Source: Ligustrum vulgare (taxonomy: Eukaryota > Streptophyta > Magnoliopsida > Lamiales > Oleaceae). Taken from it: a stretch of 64,000 bases of DNA. This document shows, piece after piece, positions 32,280-44,689 of the stretch (the stretch's first letter is position 1; each line of letters begins with the position of its first letter). The DNA is taken from assembly GCA_963555705.1 (NCBI GenBank), contig OY743169.1, positions 7,501 to 71,500 on the forward strand, written 5' to 3'. The notes under the pieces were generated by a model, which worked only from the letters and a program-made list of their open reading frames with translations, had not been told where the DNA came from and ran no database searches. The position numbers and the translations under genes are program-made.

Positions 32280-33087
32280 TGATGAGATTCGGAGCGCGGA
32301 ATAAACACCGGAAAGTTCCGAACTCAGGTTGTGGTTGGACGGATGAATCATGACCCGATATTCACGACGCGATGGCTCGACGATGCGGAATAAAGAACCA
32401 AGACTTTCGAAACACCACAAGGATTTGCCCAATCTCCTTGATAAGTCTCTGATTCGAACGCCACAAATATTCTCGCGAATATTTGATAAATTAGGGATTA
32501 ACGCCACAAGATAATCAATCTTGATAAGTTTGGGTTTGTAATGTGAATCCACACATTAAACAATTGAAAAATATTCAATCTATTTTTATTCAATCATCAA
32601 AGTCTTAATTTACAATGAATCAAAAAGGCGTATAAATAAGCAAAATAAAACCCTAATCGCTAATTTACTCAAAATAGAATTCTAACTAACCTAAAATAGC
32701 TAAAACTGATAAGGAAATAAAATAATGCGAAATTCTTTAAACTCCACAGCGGCGCACGTCCAGAAGCAGTCTTACGGCCGTGAGGTCTTCATTTACGGCC
32801 GTAATTGTGTAATTGAAACATGTTACGGCCGTGAGGATTTTCGTTACGGCCGTAAGTCCCTTTTATCCGGTTTATGAAATATACAGAGAGCAGGTTACGG
32901 TCGTGACCTTCAAAGTTATGGCCGTGACCAATTCCATCCATGGCCGTGATTTAATTTTTGGTTCTTTTCGACACGGTTTGATCTTCCAAGCACGTCGAAC
33001 ATGCTAAATTCTTGTTTTGGCTTGAATATTTAAATTTTCCCGTCAAGCCTGCTATGACTCCGATTGTCGAGGGTCCGGATCACATCA
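32280..33087 (-). repeat. D1 3' LTR
   Basis: 808 bp, with octamers (some mutated) at 32774/32795, 32825/32846 and 32897/32918/32940, spaced 21-22 bp. Confidence 0.9.
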
Positions 33088-34081
33088 TACCCTCCTTCTT
33101 TAGGATGATTCGTCCCGAATCATAGCTTTGTTCCTGGTGTTCCACTTCACCTCCTGGATCAAACGGAAAATTTCTGCCTCCATGCCATGAGTTCAATAAA
33201 TTGGAATCCTTTGATTGGAAAACATGGAAGAGATGGAGCTTGAACTTCCTTTTCCATTTACGGTGTGGTTGAAGCTTCCAATCATAATTATCCTGCAAAA
33301 AAAATTTAAACAAAATGGGGAGGGACATGTTAGCTTCATGAGGTACAAGGTATGGATCCTTGTATTCATGATAAACCACCACCAACTCCACTTCTTGAAC
33401 CACGAGGCCCTCCTCTTCACCTCGTTCTTCCTTTGCATTTTCAACAACATTTTCAAAATTTTTACTTTCAAATTCGACCACATCTTCTACCTCCAGATTT
33501 TTATCACTAATTTCATGCACTCCTCCAACGGTATTCAAATCTGGATCGACCAATTCAAAGCTCAAAATTTGAACTTCTACCCCAACTTCTAATTCCTCAT
33601 CATATTTTGGAGTTTGTTCACATAACTCCACGTTTTCAACTCCTACCACAAAGTTCGGGGTCTCTTCAACTACTTCTAATTCATGTTTCAAGCCTCCCTC
33701 CTTCTTTTCAACATTCATATCCCGAGGCTCAACTATAACATGTATTTCACTCTCCTCTAGCCATTTAATCACCGCCTTTCGTTTCTCCTCCTTTTTTCGC
33801 AATTTAGCCAAATATTTTCTTTCTGCCTCCCGTTCACACCTCAATTTTTCCTCATAAATTTCTTTTTGAATTTTCAACATTGCTTTTGGATCAATCTCAG
33901 CTCCTCTCTTAACCCCGATTCCATCCCTAGGTTTAGGATCACGCCTATAATCACTACGATTTGCTTGAGATCGCCCTTTTTTCAATTTCCCTTCCCTTTC
34001 ATCTAATTTATCCAACCTAACCAAAGTTTCATTCAAAAATCTCCACATACGATCTTTGGCGTTTTCATGGGAATTGGACAT
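33080..34081 (-). CDS. D1 protein: unknown 333-aa retroelement ORF
   Basis: Intact from the ATG at 34081 (MSNSHENAKDRMW) to a stop that overlaps the 3' LTR start. In order: a charged coiled-coil-like N-terminal third (LVRLDKLDEREGKLKKG, KEIYEEKLRCEREAERKYL, KKEEKRKAVIKWLEE), a highly acidic middle, then the segment YKDPYLVPHEANMSLPILFKFFLQ, which corresponds to the PR-RT linker of A. Last comes a 70-residue end not found in A, finishing YDSGRIILKKEGMM. The C element encodes the same ending (42638-43011), so the arrangement is shared by two families. It could replace gag or bind RNA/DNA; function is not known. The open frame in an element with 2-3% LTR divergence hints at recent constraint. 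Confidence 0.65.
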   Translation of the reverse strand: MSNSHENAKDRMWRFLNETLVRLDKLDEREGKLKKGRSQANRSDYRRDPKPRDGIGVKRGAEIDPKAMLKIQKEIYEEKLRCEREAERKYLAKLRKKEEKRKAVIKWLEESEIHVIVEPRDMNVEKKEGGLKHELEVVEETPNFVVGVENVELCEQTPKYDEELEVGVEVQILSFELVDPDLNTVGGVHEISDKNLEVEDVVEFESKNFENVVENAKEERGEEEGLVVQEVELVVVYHEYKDPYLVPHEANMSLPILFKFFLQDNYDWKLQPHRKWKRKFKLHLFHVFQSKDSNLLNSWHGGRNFPFDPGGEVEHQEQSYDSGRIILKKEGMM

Positions 34082-34502
34082 TGTGAAATTTTTTGTGGAA
34101 GGACACAGAAAAAGAATAATGAAAACAAAGGATCAAGAAATTCAAGAAAGTGGTTCTTGAATGGACTCTTTTTTTTTTTTGAATTTTAGGATGAATTTTC
34201 GGAATAGATAAAATAATAAATTTTTTTTTTTTTTTTTATAAATCCGAAAATTCGACAACGAACACGACAAAACAAACGGAACTTAATTCGGATAAGAAAT
34301 AAGCAAAACAAACACTTTTGAATTTTGTTGGATTTTTATATGGATCAAACAAAGAAAACATTTACTGGCACGAAGAACAAGAAATTCAAGAAAAGAAAGA
34401 CTCAACAACAAGATATGGATGATTTTTATGGGACTCAATGATAAACATAAAAATCAAACTGGATAGAAAAACCTGAATTCAGAGTCCAGCTCTGATACCA
34501 GA

Positions 34503-35310
34503 TGATGAGATTCGGAGCGCGGAATAAACGCCGGAAAGTTCCGAACTCAAGTTGTGGTTGGACGGATGAATCATGACCCGATATTCACGACGCGATGGCT
34601 CGACGATGCGGAATAAAGAACCACGACTTTCGAAACAACACAAGGATTTGTCCAATCTCCTTGATAAGTCTCTGATTTGAACGCCACAAATATTCTCGCG
34701 AATATTTGATAAATTAGGGATTAACGCCACAAGATAATCAATCTTGATAAGTTTGAGTTTGTAATGTGAATCCACACATTTAACAATTGAAAAACATTCA
34801 ATCTATTTTTATTCAATCATCAAAGTCTTAATTTACAATGAATCAAAAAGGCATATAAATAAGGAAAATAAAACCCTAATCGCTAATTTACTCAAAATAG
34901 AATTCTAACTAACCTAAAATAGCTAAAACTGATAAGGAAATATAATAATGCGAAATTCTTTAAACTCCACAGCGGCGCACGTCCAGAAGCAGTCTTACGG
35001 CCGTGAGGTCTTCATTTACGGCCGTAATTGTGTAATTGAAATATGTTACGGCCATGAGGATTTTCGTTACGGCCGTAAGTCCCTTTTATCCGGTTTATGA
35101 AATATACAGAGAGTAGGTTACGGCCGTGAGCTTCAAAGTTACGGCCGTGACCAATTCCATCCATGGCCGTGATTTAATTTTTGGTTCTTTTCGACAGGAT
35201 TTGATCTTCAAAGCACGTCGAACCTGCTGAATTCTTATTTTGGCTTGAATATTTAAATTTTCCCGTCAAGCCTGCTATGACTCCGATTGTCGAGGGTCCG
35301 GATCACATCA
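34503..35310 (-). repeat. D1 5' LTR
   Basis: 808 bp; on minus it begins TGATGTGATCCGGACCCTCG at 35310 and ends CGAATCTCATCA at 34503, followed by TC and the PBS. Confidence 0.9.
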
Positions 35311-35315
35311 GGGGT

Positions 35316-36205
35316 AAATGGATCTGTTTCTCGCCTGCCGTCATTGAGAGAGTTTTGGAGCTAACAAGAGAGGGGATTGAGCAGATCCCGGTTGATTTGG
35401 ATATAGATATGATCACGAGCTTTTTATACGCCGATCGAATGTGAAATTAGAGAAGCCGGGGCGCTTTGAACATGGCGAGCTCACTGAGAGTATCAGGATT
35501 CTACACATTTTCATGTTCCACAACATTGATCCCACATCACACAGGACAGAATTCAATGAAGACCGGGCTCGTATGATTCATCATCTGTCTAGGGGACGCA
35601 AGTTGGACTTGGGGAGACATATTTTTTATTTCATTCTTACACTTGCCTCCCAGCTGGACACAAGCCGCCAGATTATGTTCCCTTAATTGATCAGTGCTAT
35701 TTGCGTGGGTGAGGGAGTTGACCTATTGCCCCATGAAGAGCCTGCGCCTCTCGGAGCGATTACCAGCAGACGTACTCGAGAGAGCACGAGGCCTAGGGTG
35801 CCTAGAGGCCCACCTGCTCCTCCACTAGCCCCAGTGGACCTTGATGCATCAGTTGACGCAGAGGCACCAGCAGATCCAACAGGACCAGCAGCACCAGCAC
35901 ATATACCGGCTCCTCCTAGTGATGAGAGACTCCTATAGAAGATGCTATTGGAGTTAACGGACTTGACACACACAGTCAACATGAGGAGGGAAGCTGAAGC
36001 AGCACAGCACAGGAAGCTGGAAATTCTAGAACAACAACTTGGTCGTCTGGTTCAGGCTAACATCGCTGGGGAGCAGCGCATCATGCGACATACTATGATA
36101 GAATTCAGCAGTCAGATCTCACGGGTGCAAGCCAGCTCTTCTCCATTGAGAGCCAATTGGAGGGGATCGAAAGGAGAGCTAAGAGTTTATGCAATTTGGA
36201 CTTAG
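35316..36205 (+). pseudogene. Transposon-protein ORF remnant (right arm)
   Basis: Mirror copy of 27118-28341. It retains RFSPAVIERVLELTREGI, then a 1-bp deletion in the LYG codons near 35427, HNIDPTSHRTEFNEDRARM, a TAA at about 35684 and a TAG at about 35938. The 5' part is cut by D1/E1; the end is fused to sequence 530 bp further on because of a deletion. Confidence 0.7.
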
Positions 36206-37346
36206 AAATGACTTGAAAATCCCTGAACGTAGATCATAAGATATCCCACCCCCAAATTAGAACCAATCATGCTAAAAGGCAAGTTTGGGGGTAAAATGGT
36301 TGGAATTTGTGTGTATTGACGGGTTGGAGGTCTGTAGTTCTTGGTTTTTCACTTTAGTCATTACAGTTTGATCAACTGGTATAAATCATTTCCAGCATAA
36401 AAACAGAAAAATGTTGAAGGTCTTATTCTGCTCTTCAAATGCCTTTTTTACTCGAGTAAGTAAGTCCGAGGGGTCCTTCAAACCTGGTGCCCTAAACCCA
36501 ACTGGTTTGGGAGTCATCGACCTAAAGCTCGCTACAGGGGTCAATTAGAAAGCAAGTACGGAGAGTGGCCTTACGCATAAGACATTATAACATCTTTAAC
36601 TTTTCTGTTTAAGCCTTTATGACTCGGGAAAGTACGTCTGAGGGGTTCTTTGAACCTGGTACCCTAAAGCCAACTGGTTGGGGAGTTTCCGATCTGAAAG
36701 CCATCTACAAGGGTCATATAGAAAGCCAGTATGAAAAGTTTTGCACAAAGATGGTAAAAGAAAGGGACATTAAACAAAAAATTCGTCCAAAAAAATAATA
36801 ATATTATTGCATGGTATAAGCTTAGTTGACTGAGCTGTGGTGGTTGAGGTTGTAGAATTGGGAACTGCTTTCTTTTGATTTGTTATGCACGCATATTTCT
36901 GATTCTGACTACCTTGTGTGGAAAAAGCAAAGAATATTTTTTAGAACCCACATAGATAGAAACCCGGGATATGTGAGAGAAAAGCAAAAAGTGGTGATCA
37001 TCCATGAGCGCTGAAAGGAATTTTATTAGATTTCATAGATTGACCACATGGGATTCGAGCTGGATTCTGCATAATGAGCCACACAGTGTTTAGTATATCT
37101 TTTGCATGAGTATGCGTTTGACATTGGCTATTCACACACACACATGAAACTCTGGCATGATGTAACTAGAAATTATTTTGCATTGTTGTTCATGAAGTTT
37201 GCTTAACGCATAAATTGATTTGGACTATGGAGACATATGGTAAGCATGTTGGCATAACAAAAAAATACTTTATCTCTTGTCTATTTGATTTTGTAGTTTA
37301 TTGTCCATTGTTCGAGGACGAACAATAATTCTAGTTTTGGGGTATT
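36206..37346 (+). other. Athila-like 3' internal region (right arm), no gene
   Basis: Mirror of about 25435-26590. No ORF of note. The last bases before the LTR (AGTTTTGGGGTATT) are the probable polypurine tract. Confidence 0.6.
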
Positions 37347-38783
37347 TGATAAGTGTATTTTATACGCTTGGGGATATACCAAAACAAGAATATATCATTG
37401 TGTTTTATGAATTTATTCTACCTAAATTGTGTTTAATTGTTGTTATTTCAGATTTTAGTCAAAAAGAGGAACAAGGAAGCAATTGCGGGAAATAAAGGTC
37501 AAAAGTAGAAAAATTGAAGAGAAACAGAAGTTCTGGGGTCAAATTGATCAAATCAAAAGTTGGGGATACACGTTGCAAATAAAACTAGAGGACTAACTTG
37601 AAAGCCAAGGAAAAGATGGAGAATCGCGTCAAAAACTCTACGTCGCGATCGAGACCATTGCATTGTAGTGATCGCGACATAGGCGATAAAATTTATGCAG
37701 AACGAATAACAGGTCAGCCACGCGATCGCTGTCACCCCTACCACGCCATCGCGTGGGCTTTCGACTGGGCATGTTTTGGGCTTTTGTGCGCGATTTTAAC
37801 ATAATATACTCGGGATTTTAACCTAAGTTAGAGGGAGAGGCGAGAGGCAACGAGAGGAGCACTTTTGCAGAGCTTAATACTAGAGAATTCTTGGCAATTC
37901 GACATCAAATTTGTAAGAGATTCAAGCAAGGAAAAGCAGAGGAATTTAGGAGCTTAACACGAGAACTCAATTCTTGGTGCAAGACTTCTTTTCTTATTGT
38001 TAATTTCATAAATTCCAACATGTTTAATTTTGATTTAGATTGTTTTTATTATTCGTTCGTTATGTGTAACTAATCTTAACGTTGGGAATCACGATGTAGC
38101 CTGTCAATTACTTTAATTCCATATTCCTTGTTTTAACGCCTCAATGCATGTGTTGATTCATTATTGCGTTTAATGCATGAATGAACTGGCCACTCTTTCA
38201 TGATCTAATGTGTTATTTTCATAATCTGAGAGGTGAGTTAATAACACAGATCTAGGAAATAAATTCGTTAATTGAACGAGAGATAGAGATATACTCTTGT
38301 GATTAGTGCGATCATGTGTGAATTCTTGCATGTAATGCATTTAGATAAGGAATATTCAGACCCGCTGTAGAGATACAAGGTTGACTTATTTAGGTAGAAT
38401 TGATTTAAACTCGAGAGAGGAATTTCAATTTAATTTAGTGAATTCGATCGAACACATATTTAGAAAATAAAATCTGGAATAGGAATTGATTTAATTGGTT
38501 AGGTGACCCCGTGAATCCCAACTTCATTCAACCATATTGAAAAATAGTCAGTAATCGTGAAATCTCAATCTCCTGAAAAGGTTTAATCTTTTAGTCACGG
38601 TTATAAATATTAGTTTTCAAACAATCCAAATTGATTTATTGGTTCAAATAAGGATAAGAATTTAAACATTTTAGTAATTAGTAAACAGTCTCCGTGGGAC
38701 GATAATCCGGACTCTTAGGTTCATTTTAACTACTCTTCACGACCCGTGCACTTGCGGGTGATATTTCGTATCGCGAGATATCA
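37347..38783 (+). repeat. Athila/Tat-like LTR, 1437 bp (right arm)
   Basis: TGATAAGTGTATTTT...GCGAGATATCA; twin of 23998-25434. It is followed directly by LINE-M coding sequence (SEQVPLYKG). Confidence 0.75.
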
Positions 38784-40620
38784 GTGAACAGGTCCCTTTA
38801 TATAAGGGGGCCAAGCGGACGTTCCTTTATGATGAGCTCATCTAGAAGGTCAGGAGCAGGATTTCTGGTTGGGCATCTCGGCTGCTTTCCCCAGGAGGAC
38901 GCATTACTTTACTTAGATCAGTCATCAACTCTCTCCCACTACACCTTCTTCAGATCCTGCAACCTCCTAAGGCTGTACTGAAAAAGCTAGAGAGCATATT
39001 TGCACGCTTCCTTTGGGATTCAAAGGAGGGTGCTTATCGCTTACATTGGAGGAGATTGAAGGATTTATGCCTTCCTACTGATGAGGGTGGTCTTGGCTTC
39101 AGACTTTTACAGGACATGGTTGATACTTTCTCCATGAAGCTATGATGGCTTTTTAGATCGCAGAGATCCTTTTGGGTTCACTTCATGTTGGGAAACTATT
39201 GCATGTGGACTCACCTTATACTTGTTGTTATTCCACACTAGGCTTCTCCAGCTTGGAATAGGTTGAAGAGGGTTGGGTCACTTAGTAAGCCACACATTGC
39301 ATGGCATCTCGGCGCAGGATAGGTTTTCTTTTGGCATTATTGTTTGATGGGTGATACTACCTTGGAAGCACTATTCCCAGACAGACATCACTCATCGGCG
39401 ACCGTGCAGGATTTTTTTGATGATGACACTGGATGGGATATTGATCGACTTATTCAGGTCCTTCCACTAATAATGGCTGCACAGATAGGGGTGATTCCTT
39501 TATGTGTTGACGTTCCTGATTGAATTGTTTGGAGGGATACTTCTGATGGTAGATTCGCTACCAAGTCAGCTTGGCATTTGGTTCGGACGGCTCATCAGAC
39601 CCAGGATTCTTATTGTCTGATGTGGAGTACTACCCTACCTGTTATGGTCTCATTCTTCACTGGAGATTATGGCAGGGTCTCATCCCTGTTGACACGTTTA
39701 TTCAGAGGTGTATTGGATGCCACTTAGCATCCCGATGTCAGTGTTGTTCACAGGTAGAGACTTTTACGCATATTTTCACAGGAAACACTATTTCTGATCA
39801 GGTTTGGAGCCACTTCGGAGATATTTTACAGGTTCCATCCATGGAGGTATTCTGGACGCTTTGTTCGATTGGGTCATATTCGGACCATTATTCCTCTTGC
39901 TATATTTTGGTTCCTATGGACCGAGAGGAATGATTCAAAGCACAGGGGTATTAGGATGGAGCCGAGGAGGATCATTTGGAGAGTATACCAGATGCTCTCA
40001 TTCTTACATACTGGCCGACTCCTTAGATCACAACATTGGTGCAGGGATTTGACTATTGCCCCCCCTTTTTAGTAATTTTTCTGCTCCCCACATCCCCTCA
40101 CCTCCTATTATGGTCATTTGGTGCACCCCAGTAGTGGGACCGTTCAAGCTCAACACTGATGGATGTGTCAAGGACGGAGCTACTAGTGGAGGGGGTATCA
40201 TCAGGGACCATGTTGGACATTGTATCAGAGTATTCTCAGCATTCTATGGGAATTGCCTTATTCTGGAGGCTTACCTGGGGGCTATTCTTGATGGTGTTCT
40301 TCTTGCTCGTCGATTGGGTATCACTGTTATTTGGGTTGAGGTAGACTCTGCAGTGGCCATTCATTGCATCACTAGGGGTGGAGGACCTTGGATGATCCAG
40401 AGCCTTCATAGACAGATCAAAGACATCCTTCGGTTAGACAGTAACACTATCTTCCACATCTACAGTGAGGGTAACCAGGTTGCAGACTCACTTGCTTTTG
40501 AGGGTTGGGATCAGCGCTTCTGTTAGGAGTTTGGTTCACATGACTTACCTTGATGCATTAGGGCACTTGTGCAGATTAACAGATATGGACTACCTAGCTT
40601 CAGAGGACCATAGAGTTGTC
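38784..40620 (+). pseudogene. LINE-M ORF2 fragment (right arm)
   Basis: The same protein content as 22150-23997, with stops such as TGA at about 39143 and 39521. RNase H (40056-40526) retains NTDG and VEVDS but carries changes (LEAD to LEAY) and a stop near its end (QRFC*EF), so this arm is more decayed in this domain than the left one. Confidence 0.75.
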
Positions 40621-40636
40621 TTTTTTTTACATTACT

Positions 40637-41074
40637 TTAGTTGTTTGGGGATTGTTGTTTCCCCCATTTGTTGCTTTCAGTTTCCTTTATTGCATTTGCT
40701 ACATTTGCGCATTCTCCTTGCTTCTTCTCAACACCCTTATCCCAATGCTCCACTTGTAAATCCACCACATTCTTACTTTCACCCTTTTGTAATTTAGCCT
40801 CAGTCTCTCTTTCCCTCTTTTCCTTTTGTAACTTAGCCAATCTTTTCCTTGCTCTTTATGCATTTATTTCCTCATCTAACTATATTAATGTCTTTGCCAT
40901 CTCCCTGAATTCCTCCTTTAACCCCAAATCACCATCCCTCAATATCTTTTGTACATCTCCAATCCTAACCCTAGGTTTATGATCATGCCTACATTCGTTA
41001 CGTAGTTGAACAGTTTTTGCATCCCATTTTGCCTTCAATTTCTCACCCCACTCCTCAAATTGTTTCTCCATCAT
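40637..41074 (-). pseudogene. C-element ORF, N-terminal part (right arm)
   Basis: Mirror copy of 21708-22144 with the same internal stop after FREMAKTLI; thus the stop predates the duplication. Confidence 0.5.
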
Positions 41075-41500
41075 TGCAAGTAAATGAGATTGCTAGTTAT
41101 CTTTCCCAGATGTTGATTTTTCTCAGAGCTTAGACATTTGGAACGGAATAGAATATTTTGACATGAGGCCTAAGAAAGAATTTTAATTTTGACTTGGAAG
41201 GAAAGGAATATAAATAATTTAAGGAAATTTAAGAAAGTGGTTCACGAATTTTAGATTTTTTTTTTTTGGATGAATTTTTTGAATAAATATAAAAAATTAA
41301 AAAATATTTTATTTTTAATAAATCCGAAATTTCGACTACCAATATGAGAAAAAAAAATGAGTCTTAATTTGGACGAAAAATAGATGTATAAAAAATAGGA
41401 TATGAATGATTTTTATGTGACAGACTCTATGGTAAACAGATAAAAATCAAACTAGGATAAAAATGAAAACCTGAATTTAGAGTCCATCTCTAATACTAGA

Positions 41501-42637
41501 TGATGTGATCCCGGGAGGGATGCTCTCAGAATAATTGATTAAACGTCGGGAGAGTTCCGAATTCAGGTTGTTGATGGACAGTAAAATGGAGACCCAAGCC
41601 TTACGACGTAAGAACCTAAGGTATATTAAACCTTAGAACATTACGATGCGAAAATAAGAACTAACATGGGGGAATGTCATAAAGGTTTTCCACGCCTTTG
41701 ATAAGTTCAATTTGGTGAACATCACAAAGATTTGATTAAATCCTTGATAAGTTCGAAAGTGTTCAATCCAGAACGATATTTGGAGAGAAAACTCAATATA
41801 ACTTTTATTAATCAAAGTCTAACTATTACATTGAATAGAAAACAACATATAAATAAGAAAAAAAAGCCTAAAATTAGGTCTAGCTTCAAAAAAGGTACAA
41901 AATAAAACCTAAAACATGTAAAACGGAATTTAACGCAAAAACTCGTGAAACCCTAATTTTTTTAAACCCCTCGACTATGTGGGCAAATCATCGCTTGACT
42001 GCGCGGTGGTTTTATTTACGGCCGTGAAATTCAACTTATGGTCGTAAGTGACTTATGGGTTCAAAAATGTGTTACTTTAGTTACGACCGTGAATGCATTG
42101 GTTAAGGCTGTAAATGACCTACTGCTTCCCTTTAGCTTGATTTTTGACAGTAGTTGGCTTTGAACCTTCTTCAATCATTCCACGTTCGATCTTTGAAGCT
42201 CTTCAAACATAATTTTGTTTGGCTTGAACGCCGAGAAAGTTCCGAATTCAGGTTGTTGACGAACGGTAACATGGAGATACGAGCCTCACAACACAAGAAC
42301 CTAAGGTATATTAAACCTTAGACCCGTTACGATGTGGAAACAAGAACCAACATAGGGGAACGCCACAAAGGTTGTCCACGCCTTTGATAAGTTCAATTTG
42401 ATGAATGCTACAAAGATTTGATTAAATCCTTGATAAGTTCGAAAGTATTCAAGCAAGAACAATATTTGGAGAGAAAACTCAATATAACTTTTATTCATCA
42501 AAGTCTAACTATTACATTGAATAGAAAATAACATATAAATAGGCAAAACAACCTAAAATTAGGTCTAGCCGCAAAAGAGGCACAAAATAAAACCTAAAAC
42601 ATGTAAAACGGAATTTAATGCAAAAACTCGCGAAGAG
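41501..42637 (-). repeat. C-family LTR pieces (right arm and beyond)
   Basis: On minus, an LTR ends CCGGGATCACATCA at about 41500, followed by a decayed PBS (TAGTATTAGAGATGG). At about 42232 it is fused to the end part of another C LTR that continues to about 42637. It has decayed octamers at 42018/42038 and 42083/42104. Confidence 0.7.
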
Positions 42638-43011
42638 ATTGAGCAAGAAGTTGCGACGAAGGAAGGAGGTGAAGAGAAGAGCCTCATTGTAGGACATAAT
42701 GAGGTGTTGATGATTCATCGTAAGTACAATGATCCATACATTGTACATTATGAAACTAACATTCCTCTCCCCATTTTATTTCAATCTTTCTTGTAGGTTG
42801 ATAATGACGCATGGGAGCATGAGTCACACCAACCATGGAAATTCAAGCTCATGTTTCAATACTTTCATGACTATCAATTGAAAGAGAACTATTGGTTGAT
42901 TATATGGCATAGAGACAAAATATTTTCATTTGATCCAGATGGGGCAGCTGTAAATCATGAACAAAACTATGACTCGGGACGAATCATCCTTAAGAAGGAG
43001 GAAATGATATG
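42638..43011 (+). pseudogene. C-element ORF, C-terminal part
   Basis: The frame reads EVATKEGGEEKSLIVGHN, then YNDPYIVHYETNIPLPILFQSFL, a TAG (42794-42796) where D1 has CAG, then the D-type ending through YDSGRIILKKEEMI and TGA. It is homologous to the last 110 residues of the D1 protein. The opposite orientation to the adjoining LTR piece marks a rearrangement at about 42637. Confidence 0.65.
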
Positions 43012-43148
43012 AATCATGGAAGACTTGACAGAAAGAACAACAACTCAAGCCAAACAAAGTTATAAGCATGTTCAAAGTGCTTCAAAGATCTAACGTGGAA
43101 TGATTGAAGAAGGTTCAAAGCCATTTTCGGTAAAAAACCAAGCTAAAG
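43005..43148 (+). repeat. C 3' LTR, start (continues at 55011)
   Basis: TGATATGAATCATGG... follows AAGAAGGAGGAAA (PPT). The LTR is cut at CAAGCTAAAG by element F and resumes with GGAAGCAGAAGG after F. Confidence 0.75.
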
Positions 43149-44689
43149 TGATGAGGACCAAGGAAGTCAACCAATGAACCAAGGACTCATTTACAAGCTC
43201 TAAAATCAATTCCACATGGAAGAAAACAAGACAGAAGTCAATTTCCTAATTTTGGAGCTTCAGGTACTTTCGGTCGATCGAAACTCACCTTGGTCGATCG
43301 AAAGTCTGCAAGAACTTTAGAGCCAGCCTCAGTTATTATTGGTTGAGCAGTGTTAGACCGAAACGGTTTTGGTCGATCATATCATTCGACCGAAACACGT
43401 TGAACTTGAAAATGCGGGGTTTTTTGTTCAATTTCCTAATTTTCATTTTTACCCCGAACCCTAGCTTAGATATTGTGAACTCCTTGAGAGCATTGGAAGA
43501 GGTAAATTGATGAGATCCCAGTCGGGGAATCTCGTCGAACACGCGGAATAACGAAAATTAAAACCTAGGAAAGATCTAAATCAGAACTGACACAAGAACA
43601 AACAACGAAAATAAGGATAGAACGACGGTAAAACCTTGACCCGATAATCACGACGCAATTTATGGCGATGCGGATTGAAGAACCAAGATTGGTGAACGCC
43701 ACAAGGACTTGTCAATTTCCTTGATAAGTTTCGAATTCGGAAACGCCACAAATATTCTTGCGAATATTTGATAAGTTTGCTGGAAGAACGCCACAAAGAT
43801 CGGATCTTTGATAAGTTCAAGAAAAAGGGAATAAACTCAACCTCTCAATTTTGGAGAATCCTCTCACAAATTTTATTAATCAAACTCAACTTAACTTGTT
43901 CTTTACAATGAATGGAAAAGAATATAAATAAGCAAAATAACCTAGTCGCTAATTTACTAAAAATAGAATTCTAATTAAACTAGAATACTAAAATAGGCAA
44001 ACAATTAATTAAAAACGGAAAATAATTAAAAATCCCCTAAAATCCGGAAAACCTCAATTACGGCCGTGATAAACACTTTTACGGCCGTAAAAGGCTTTCT
44101 GCTTAAGAATTACGGCCGTGACCATCTTTCTTACGGCCGTAAATATGGAATTCTTCAATTCTTCATCTGATCCCGAGGCGGAGTTACGGTCGTGATAATA
44201 ACTTTTACGGCCGTAATTATAATAGTTACGGCCGTGACAGATCTTCGTTACGGCCGTAATGATCATTCTGCCCAAATAACTTCGATCACTCGTCTCGGCT
44301 TGTTCCTTTCGCCTTCTCGGCTTGACTCCAACATGAAACTTGCTCCGTTTTACACGTAGATCGCTGTCATATTGCCGATGTCTCGACTTTGCCCTTCGAT
44401 GCCTGGTCCGGATCATATCATAAATCTTTTTCTCTACTTGTAACAAATCTTAAAACTTCTTCAACTTTATTTAGGAATCATTATTCTTGTGTATTGTTGT
44501 TGTTGTTTCCACAAATCTTGGAATTTTCTATTATTCTCTCCATTGAGCTAGGGTCTATATTCCTTAGAATTTTGGCTAGGGTTAGCTTGGGTCAAAATTA
44601 TCACTTATTTTACGAACTTAGCTTTCTTGGGTTTGATATTAAATTGTTCTGGGAAAATTTTGATCCAAACACCAAAGGGGTTCGAATCA
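43149..44689 (+). repeat. Element F 5' LTR (holding solo LTR G)
   Basis: TGATGAGGACCAAGG to GTTCGAATCA; 623 bp without G and its TSD copy. Palindrome pair at 43272/43292 (20 bp apart). Confidence 0.8.
43508..44420 (-). mobile_element. G: E-type solo LTR in the F 5' LTR
   Basis: 913 bp, TSD TAAAT at 43503-43507 and 44421-44425, ends TGATATGATCC...GAGATC TCATCA-type on minus. Octamers at 44060/44081, 44112/44133 and 44186/44207/44228/44250. Confidence 0.9.

Larger units (their letters stand above)
32280..35310 (-). mobile_element. D1: complete non-autonomous LTR element with one unknown ORF
   Basis: 3031 bp, TSD GGGGT (32275-32279 and 35311-35315), two 808-bp LTRs differing by roughly 2-3% by eye, PBS TGGTATCAGAGCT just inside the 5' LTR (about 34487-34500, minus), and a purine tract AAGAAGGAGGGTATGA before the 3' LTR. 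The internal region is only about 1.4 kb and encodes one 333-aa protein; no gag core, protease, RT or integrase. It inserted into the right-arm transposon-protein ORF, so it is younger than the inverted duplication. Confidence 0.9.
32239..42390 (-). repeat. Large inverted repeat, right arm (interrupted by D1)
   Basis: Mirror image of 20738-28043. It starts at 32239 with ACGGTGCACCTC of the transposon-protein ORF, is broken by D1 at 32280, resumes at 35311 and ends at about 42390 (CCACGCCTTT), where the left arm meets the telomere-like tract. Net length is about 7.1 kb. Confidence 0.85.
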
